DNA of 22,875 nt from Gracilariopsis chorda (Eukaryota; Rhodophyta; Florideophyceae; Gracilariales; Gracilariaceae): contig NBIV01000660.1 of the NCBI GenBank assembly GCA_003194525.1, positions 1 to 22,875 of the forward strand, in the 5' to 3' direction. How positions within the stretch are numbered: the first letter of the stretch is position 1; every line of letters starts with the position of its first letter. The position numbers and the translations under genes are program-made. Positions 17,511 through 22,875 of the stretch are shown one piece after another. A model generated the notes under the pieces. That model worked only from the letters and a program-made list of their open reading frames with translations, searched no databases and had not been told where the DNA came from.

Positions 17511-19077
17511 TTTGTGTTTATTATTAACCTTTTTGTAAATTTCGCGAGTTAAAATATGGAACCGATGAATCATGCCCATTCGAGAGATTTGTATGTCAAA
17601 AAAGAAGAACAGCTCTTAAGAACACCATTTGTGAAGACCGAGCAATCATCAAATCTTGATATACCACTGGGATACTGCAGTCGTGCAAGTTAAGTGCTGT
17701 TACAAAACCAAAAGTGGGAATGAAGTAAGGCTAACCCTTAAACGCTCAAGCACGGCAGAATCAGGCTTTTGTTTGTCCAAATTAGTCAGCACTCAACGCC
17801 AGCAACAATTGCTAAGGAGAGAATTGAGTTGCCCATATTGCGTTGATATTTTAGAGACTTTTGACAAGCTTCCAGTAGCAATTGCAGAAGACTTCTCGTC
17901 CATGCCACAGAGCCTGTGGTTTGCATACTGTGAACAATACTGGCGGAAGGAGGAAGATCACATATAGCACATGTTTCGGTTTTGAGCAAGGAGAAATTGA
18001 GAACAATGAGTTGTTTGCATACTGCATAACTATGCGTTAGTAGCGTAGTCAACACCAAATATTTGAACGAAAGCCCAGACTTTCAACCCGGGCATTCCTA
18101 CATTGATAGCGATGAAGCATGAATATGGCCCTTCAAACCGTTGCTCTTCTTCACGAGCGTAAAGCTTTTTTCAAAATCAAAGCTTGAGAACGATTTGAAA
18201 GGTCAGTTTGTATCGTACAAAAAAAACTTGAAAGAAAGAACTTTATGAGAAATGTAAACTCTTAGGCTCTATCGATATCTAAGCTCTATGTGGCTAAATC
18301 AGCATGCGAGTGCGAGTGTGATTACCGATTTCGAGTTCAGAGTTTCGTCAACTCATGGAACGCCCCTAAGTGGTTCTTGGAGCGTGAAGTTATCGGTGTT
18401 ATCTGATTCGAACAATTTTCAATAAAGTTTTTGTGACATTACTAAAATAATTCTTCCAGAAAGATGACGATACTCATTGTCAGCGATTCGTCGCTAGCAT
18501 ATGTGTATGCCGTGTAGTGCGTGTCGGGAAAGAGTACAACGGTACATCTGGCTCTTTCCGCCCTCGCGTTTCAAAGCCGCATCAACCAAAGCGTCCAGGT
18601 CAGACCTCCCTGCGTCACCACAATCCCGTCGGCAGTGATGCTAAACGTCTTCCACTCTGGGCTCCCTCTGTGGTTCCGAGCGCAGCGACGGGGTCACTAT
18701 AGCAGTCGCCTACACGCCTTTGTATCGCTCACACTGTGTCGGCGTGCTCCGTTTCTACCATCTCAAGCGACTGAAGAGTTTATTCGTGTTGCTTATGTGT
18801 CTAGGTGCGGTTCACCGTCCTCACCGTTGTCATTATCAATGGCCTGACGCATCATCGCTAGTGGGAAGCGCATCAGATGGAGTATGCAGTGCAGCTGCTG
18901 TCGCAGTCGAGCAACATATACTCTTCACAAGTTGTGTTCTCCTAAAGACATTTCCCGTACCTCCCGGAGGGCCGCCAAACTTCCTGATGTTGTATGGCAA
19001 CCCTTTTACTATGGGCACGTCAAATATGATGTAACTCACAGCCCTGGGACGCCGGTAGGGGTCAGTCGAGTAGAGCT
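17511..19077. other. No gene recognised
   Basis: This 1.6 kb stretch lies between copy B and the glutaredoxin gene. A plus-strand frame at 17656-17967 (104 codons, TTG start, containing CPYCVDILETFDKLP) and a cluster of overlapping frames at 18517-19093 on both strands are the longest. None shows a domain I can name, and the overlap in several frames makes any single call unsafe. The part near 19077 probably holds the 3' UTR of the glutaredoxin gene. Confidence 0.25.
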
Positions 19078-19796
19078 TTATATAGCGCAATAATCATACA
19101 CGGGAATCTCGGCTGCAGCCGCCTGAAACTCTACGTATTCCCTCAGCCGTTTCGGAAGCACAAGCCCCTTCACAATCGTTAACGTACGTAAACGCGGGAA
19201 GAGCACGATATCATCATACGAAAGCCCGTGCGGGCTGCAATGCTCCGGCGAGTAGATCATTTCTGCAAGCTCGTCCAGACGCTCCTGCACCTGCGTGATG
19301 TACTCAGTAGACCGATCAAAATTGTCTTCGTAGTCGCCTGGATCGCTGAGCGGGTGGTTGCGAATATACGTTTTCCCTAGCCTCTTGGAAGACAAACTCC
19401 GGTAGCGGCGCACGGGAGAAAACGGACGCGAGACAGCCTTCTCATGGGCATCGCCAGCTCGTCCATCCATTTCGCGATGTCGTCCCTCGGCGTCGCCGAC
19501 TTGAGCAGCCCAGGCGCCCCGAAGCGCGGATCATTGTCAACATGCTTGCAAATATCGAGGCTTTCGGGCTGTGCGGGACCGCCGGTACCTTGCGGCTGGA
19601 AGATGGGAACGACCTTGCGACCGACGAGCGCGGTGGGGGTGGTCACATCGTCGTTTGCGAGGAACACTAGGTTGTACTTGATATTCTTGAGGCCAAGAAG
19701 GTGACGAACGCGGACGCAAAAGGGACAGTGATCGTACACGTAGAGGGTTGGGAGGGGAGAGAGGACAACGCGAGGAGGGAGTGAGGGGGTTGGCAT
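19078..19796 (-). CDS. Grx2-like (GrxB-type) glutaredoxin with internal frame breaks
   Basis: The N-terminal half (from ATG 19794-19796) encodes a glutaredoxin fold: LYVYDHCPFC with a CPFC redox motif, VGRKVVPIF with the cis-Pro region, then ESLDICKHVD for glutathione binding. The C-terminal half (19078-19370) encodes the helical domain typical of E. coli Grx2, including LSYDDIVLFPRLRTLTIV, and ends VYDYCAI with TAA at 19078-19080. The halves lie in different frames. A short third-frame stretch between them (LPEFVFQEAREN) also fits the family, which places two breaks at about 19371-19378 and 19400-19425. The family makes glutathione-dependent dithiol oxidoreductases with a GST-like fold. A leader in another frame from ATG 19930-19932 (MAFVSTPALTRLSRG, Arg/Ser-rich, good start context) could be a transit peptide. 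It is either a recent pseudogene or an assembly error. Confidence 0.8.
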
Positions 19797-19932
19797 TGTG
19801 GAGGGAGTTGCAGCTGAGCAGAACGGCGTGGGACGCTGCACGCTGCGCGAAGAACGGTCGGCAGGGAGCGATGGAACAAGGGCGGAAGCCGCGGCTGAGG
19901 CGCGTTAGAGCGGGAGTGGAGACGAAGGCCAT

Positions 19933-21696
19933 AGTAGCGTGGGATCGGGAGATGGAAGTTCTGTGAGGGGTGGAGGAGGACGCGGAGATCGGGGCAGCGC
20001 TAGCTAGTACAGTAAGTGACGAGGCGCCATGGTTCTGAGCTGCCTGTCAGCAGAAGCTGAGAATCATTTTTTTGAACAAGGCGCGAGAATACCCTTTCAT
20101 TATTATCGGTTCAGACTTTGGACAGGATTTCTTGCCTTGCTGCCACTGACGCGGGGGCTTGGAGCTTCTCCTTGCCCCCAACTGGCGCTGCTTGGCACCA
20201 GTCCTTTCAGTGTCTAGCGCAAGCGATAGCCCGGGAGGAGTGGGGTCGGGAAAAGAAAGCGATAGCGCCAGCAGAGTTCGAGGAGCGCAAACAGGAGCGT
20301 TCAGGCGCGGTCGTTTGGTGCGATCGTCGCCGGTAGTGAATCCTTTCGGCGTGCCTCGAAATCCCAGTACCGTCCACACAGTGAGTGAGGTGACTGTGTA
20401 TCATACAGTAAAAGGGTTAGCAGACGGTCGCTTCCTCTAGTAGTAAGTGTGGCAAAGTCGGTCCCACCAAGATCGGCCACATACCGCCACAATACCGGCC
20501 TCGAATATGCATGATGCCATGATGGTGCTCATTTCTTAGGCCCTTTCCTACATCAAAGAATGGACAGCCTCATATTTGCCCCTTGTCCAATATCTTGGAG
20601 TCGCTCAAGATCAAGATGCAAAGAGACAGCTGACTGATGCTAGCTGTCAGATTATTTTTTAAAAGTTCTGACACAAAGTACTCAAGCTGGCTTGTCCATT
20701 TTGCAGTGTGGAAAGCTTCGTGGGCTGAAACTGATCCTTCCCCGACTGACCACACGGATACGGTTCGAGAGAAAACTGTGTTGTTGTAGTACACTTTCAC
20801 AACAAATGTGAGCATGTCCCGTTAAGAAACATGATTTGGGGCAGGTCCAAATTCTTGTTGTTGTGAGCATGGCGGCATCTGCTATCTTTTTCCTTGCGGC
20901 TAGTATGGCATCGTCCTTTCATGTAGTTCCACTGAAGAAAGAAGGCACATAAACAGTGGTGCAAAACCAGTTCTGGTAAAAGATTTTGAGAGTACGAGCT
21001 GCTCTTTTCTCAGGAGACCTAAATTAAACGATGCAACAACACGATCAGTAAACAACGGCATTCATCTGCTGTCAAAACGTTTGCTCTGCGCCCACGGGAA
21101 CCCCGTGGAGTAATTGTGCATTGATGACCGTGTACAGTAGCAGACAGACAAGTGCAATTGCAAGAGTGGAGGCCCAGATTTGGTGCAACCGGTTGTATCC
21201 ACGTGGGCGAAATTGGAAACTCTCTACTACACAGGAGTAACACGCAACAAATCAGCACGATCCACTCGGAAAGTAACAAATAAGCCAAAATAATGTTCGC
21301 TGATACAAATACATTATACACAGTATCTGTTGAACACTTCTCCACTTTGGGGTTTTGCCCGTGTACAGTAGAACTCGACTGTGCCAACTCAAGGACATCG
21401 GAGTCGTTTCGTACATCTATGCCGCAGAAGCGATACACTCCCCCTGCCAACTCCGACTTTTTGGTTTTCTGTATCTCAGGTTTTGTCTTATTACTCCCAG
21501 TACCTTTGGGTAACTACCCAGTGCCGTGTTGTGTCCTTGTTGCGCAAGGAAACGGGGGAGGACGCGCGTTGTTGTTGTAGGGGTGGAGGTGATGGCGACA
21601 AAAGGGGGGCCACTGACTCTTTTGGTGTGCGGGTTGCTTGCTGCCTCCCCCCCCCGAGCGGTGAAGCCGCCAGTGTGAGAGGCGAGTATTTATGCG
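19933..21696. other. No gene recognised; several unassigned small frames
   Basis: The stretch contains many overlapping frames of 60-145 codons. The more protein-like ones are 20029-20217 plus (62 codons, ATG in good context gccATGG, hydrophobic middle), 20570-20815 minus (81 codons, ATG start, no known domain) and 21019-21450 minus (143 codons, TTG start, one hydrophobic segment at about 50-75 and many Cys after it). None matches a family I recognise and none has supporting context. A promoter for the glutaredoxin gene should lie just right of 19932. There is a C9 run at 21647-21655. Confidence 0.25.
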
Positions 21697-21739
21697 GGGC
21701 GCAATGCTCAGCTTCCATGCTGGAAGCTGGGCAGCGCCC
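21697..21739 (+). other. Strong 43-nt stem-loop, possible structured RNA
   Basis: The bases 21697-21702 pair with 21734-21739 (6 bp). After an AA bulge at 21703-21704, 21705-21716 pair with 21722-21733 (12 bp, one G-U), leaving loop 21717-21721. A TATTTA lies just upstream (21688-21693) and AATAAA follows directly. The stem is far longer than the micro-hairpins of copy A. No RNA family is recognised. Confidence 0.45.
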
Positions 21740-21760
21740 AATAAAAATGTGCAGAATAAA
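21740..21760 (+). terminator. Two possible polyadenylation signals
   Basis: AATAAA occurs at 21740-21745 and again at 21755-21760, directly after the strong stem-loop. Canonical AATAAA use in this organism is assumed, not shown. Confidence 0.3.
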
Positions 21761-22447
21761 AACTATATCTAGATCAATGCGTGTGCACCACAGGCACGCG
21801 ACAGTCCTCATAGCAAACAAGCAAATTCTCCAGGCCCCGGAGCAAAATGCTGGCTGAATATTGACGTGCTCCTTAGCTGGTTCCCAATTACTGTGGCCTT
21901 GGAATGGCAATAGATGTTTATACAATGCGAACAAACACCCCTGACACTCCTACAAACCTTGAGTTCACACAAGAGATCTGACTACCATGCGATATTTTTC
22001 TTGCATTGCAGGGCACAAATCACTTGCGAATATATTTATACACATAATGTATCAAGCATCATGCTGACAGCTGCATTCAGAGTTGAGATTGCGCGTGGTG
22101 TATTCGGCAGCAATGGTAGAACCGTGTTGCAGCTTTTGTGCATACTCCAGATCAATCCTACTGCTTCATTCAGAGCAACAACCTTTTTTGTTGAGTTATG
22201 CTTTCTTCTGGTCATTATGTGGGACAAAAAGTTGAACCTCTTCTCCAACGGTTTGATCTATTGATCTATTAGAAAGAATGCTGTCAATGAAGATGGAGAC
22301 GGATTCATATTTCAGCCACCCGGCTGTTCCCGAGAAGCATCTTGCTCTGGCTTGTGCTCACGACTGACAAGCGAACTCCATCACTGCCCATCAGTGTGCC
22401 GCATTCTACAACTCAAAGCTCTTTGGAACGCTTTCTATATTAGCAAG
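21761..22447. other. No gene recognised; upstream region of the VWA gene
   Basis: There are only short or overlapping frames. A 147-codon minus-strand frame at 21491-21934 uses a TTG start, overlaps a 158-codon plus-strand frame and has no known domain. The last 100-200 nt should contain the promoter and 5' UTR of the VWA gene; a CTATATTA string at about 22435 is too close to the ATG to be a conventional TATA box. Confidence 0.25.
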
Positions 22448-22875
22448 ATGAAGACAATCGTATCCTTTGTGCTGAGCGTATTCGCTGTCTCCTTGGTCAC
22501 GGCTATCCCTTTCGAATCAAACATGAATATGCGGATGAGGCTCCAAGGTGTTCGGCGAATGGTCGAGCGTAATGGTTGCAATCTAAATGTCTGCTTCGCA
22601 CTGGATGGAAGCGCATCGGTGACTCCACTGGATTATGAGATGCAGAAGGATTTTGTTCAACTCATGTCTGCAGTTCTTGACTTTGAGGTCGAAAAATTCC
22701 AGTTTTTCTGCAGTTCAGTATGGTGACCAGGTTTCGCCTATCTCGCCACTCACACAGAGTATTGATGATTTCAACCTCAAAGTTCACGCATCCAATATTA
22801 GTGCATTTCAAGGTTCTTCTATTGGGAAAGGAATTACGTACTGCTCGAACCAACTATTGGAGCTTGCTGATAACC
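22448..22875 (+). CDS. Secreted von Willebrand factor A-domain protein (partial, one frame break)
   Basis: ATG 22448 begins a clear signal peptide (MKTIVSFVLS, then a hydrophobic core to about residue 20, VTAIPFES). After a short basic linker, the VWA domain starts with LNVCFALDGSAS, whose D53, S55 and S57 form the DxSxS metal-ion-dependent adhesion site. The frame ends at TGA 22724-22726, but the next frame continues the domain from about residue 87 (VQYGDQVSPISPL, then GSSIGKGITYCSNQLL) to the window end. The change lies at a T5 run near 22698-22704. VWA domains bind proteins or matrix through the metal site, so an extracellular adhesive role is likely. The 3' part is off the window. One homopolymer base decides whether the gene is intact, so I favour a sequence error over a pseudogene. 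Confidence 0.75.

Noticed and set aside
18517..19093. Small secreted or membrane protein gene
   Set aside because: Several frames on both strands are equally open, with no motif to choose among them.
21381..21934. Two genes of about 150 codons on opposite strands
   Set aside because: They overlap, start at GTG or TTG, lack any known domain and span a C9 run; one or both are chance frames.

Overview
The window looks like nuclear DNA from a eukaryote. The evidence is a Ty3/gypsy chromovirus-type retrotransposon, single-gene spacing with no bacterial operons or ribosome-binding sites, a secreted VWA-domain protein, and an E. coli Grx2-like (GrxB-type) glutaredoxin with a possible organelle-targeting leader. 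Genes appear intron-poor. My guess is a red alga (florideophyte-like); this is an impression from gene content and compactness, not proof.

Layout: (1) 1-9052, minus strand: a large retroelement (copy A) running right to left. It has a putative 5' leader/LTR (8129-9052), an intact gag of 724 codons (5954-8128), a long open protease-RT-RNase H frame (3477-5858), an integrase broken by several one-base frame changes (about 2001-3541), a 1.5 kb linker, a chromodomain (380-736) and a purine-rich tract. Its 3' end lies off the left edge. (2) 9052-9411, minus: the remnant of a Myb/SANT-like gene, apparently cut by copy A. (3) 9412-12189: mostly unassigned, with two hairpin-bearing islands that may be further retroelement relics. 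(4) 12190 to about 17510, minus: copy B, a diverged and heavily decayed relative of copy A that lacks gag but keeps an uninterrupted chromodomain. (5) 17511-19077: unassigned. (6) 19078-19796 or 19932, minus: the Grx2-like glutaredoxin with frame breaks. (7) 19933-22447: unassigned, holding a strong 43-nt hairpin followed by two AATAAA sites. (8) 22448 to the right end, plus: a secreted VWA-domain gene with one frame break, running off the window.

The most unusual signal is in copy A. From base 1 to about 9047, coding and non-coding sequence alike is packed with short near-perfect inverted repeats, roughly one every 30 nt. Stems are typically 4-7 bp and loops 1-6 nt, and the outer pairs are very often CC...GG. 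In coding regions they sit on conserved protein motifs, including the RT active site, so codon choice must be producing them. The signal stops abruptly at about 9047, which I take as the element boundary. I know of no described transposon with this property. The excess was judged by hand count only.

Several frames, in the transposon and in host genes, break at or near short homopolymers. Sequencing or assembly error is therefore a serious alternative to real decay.
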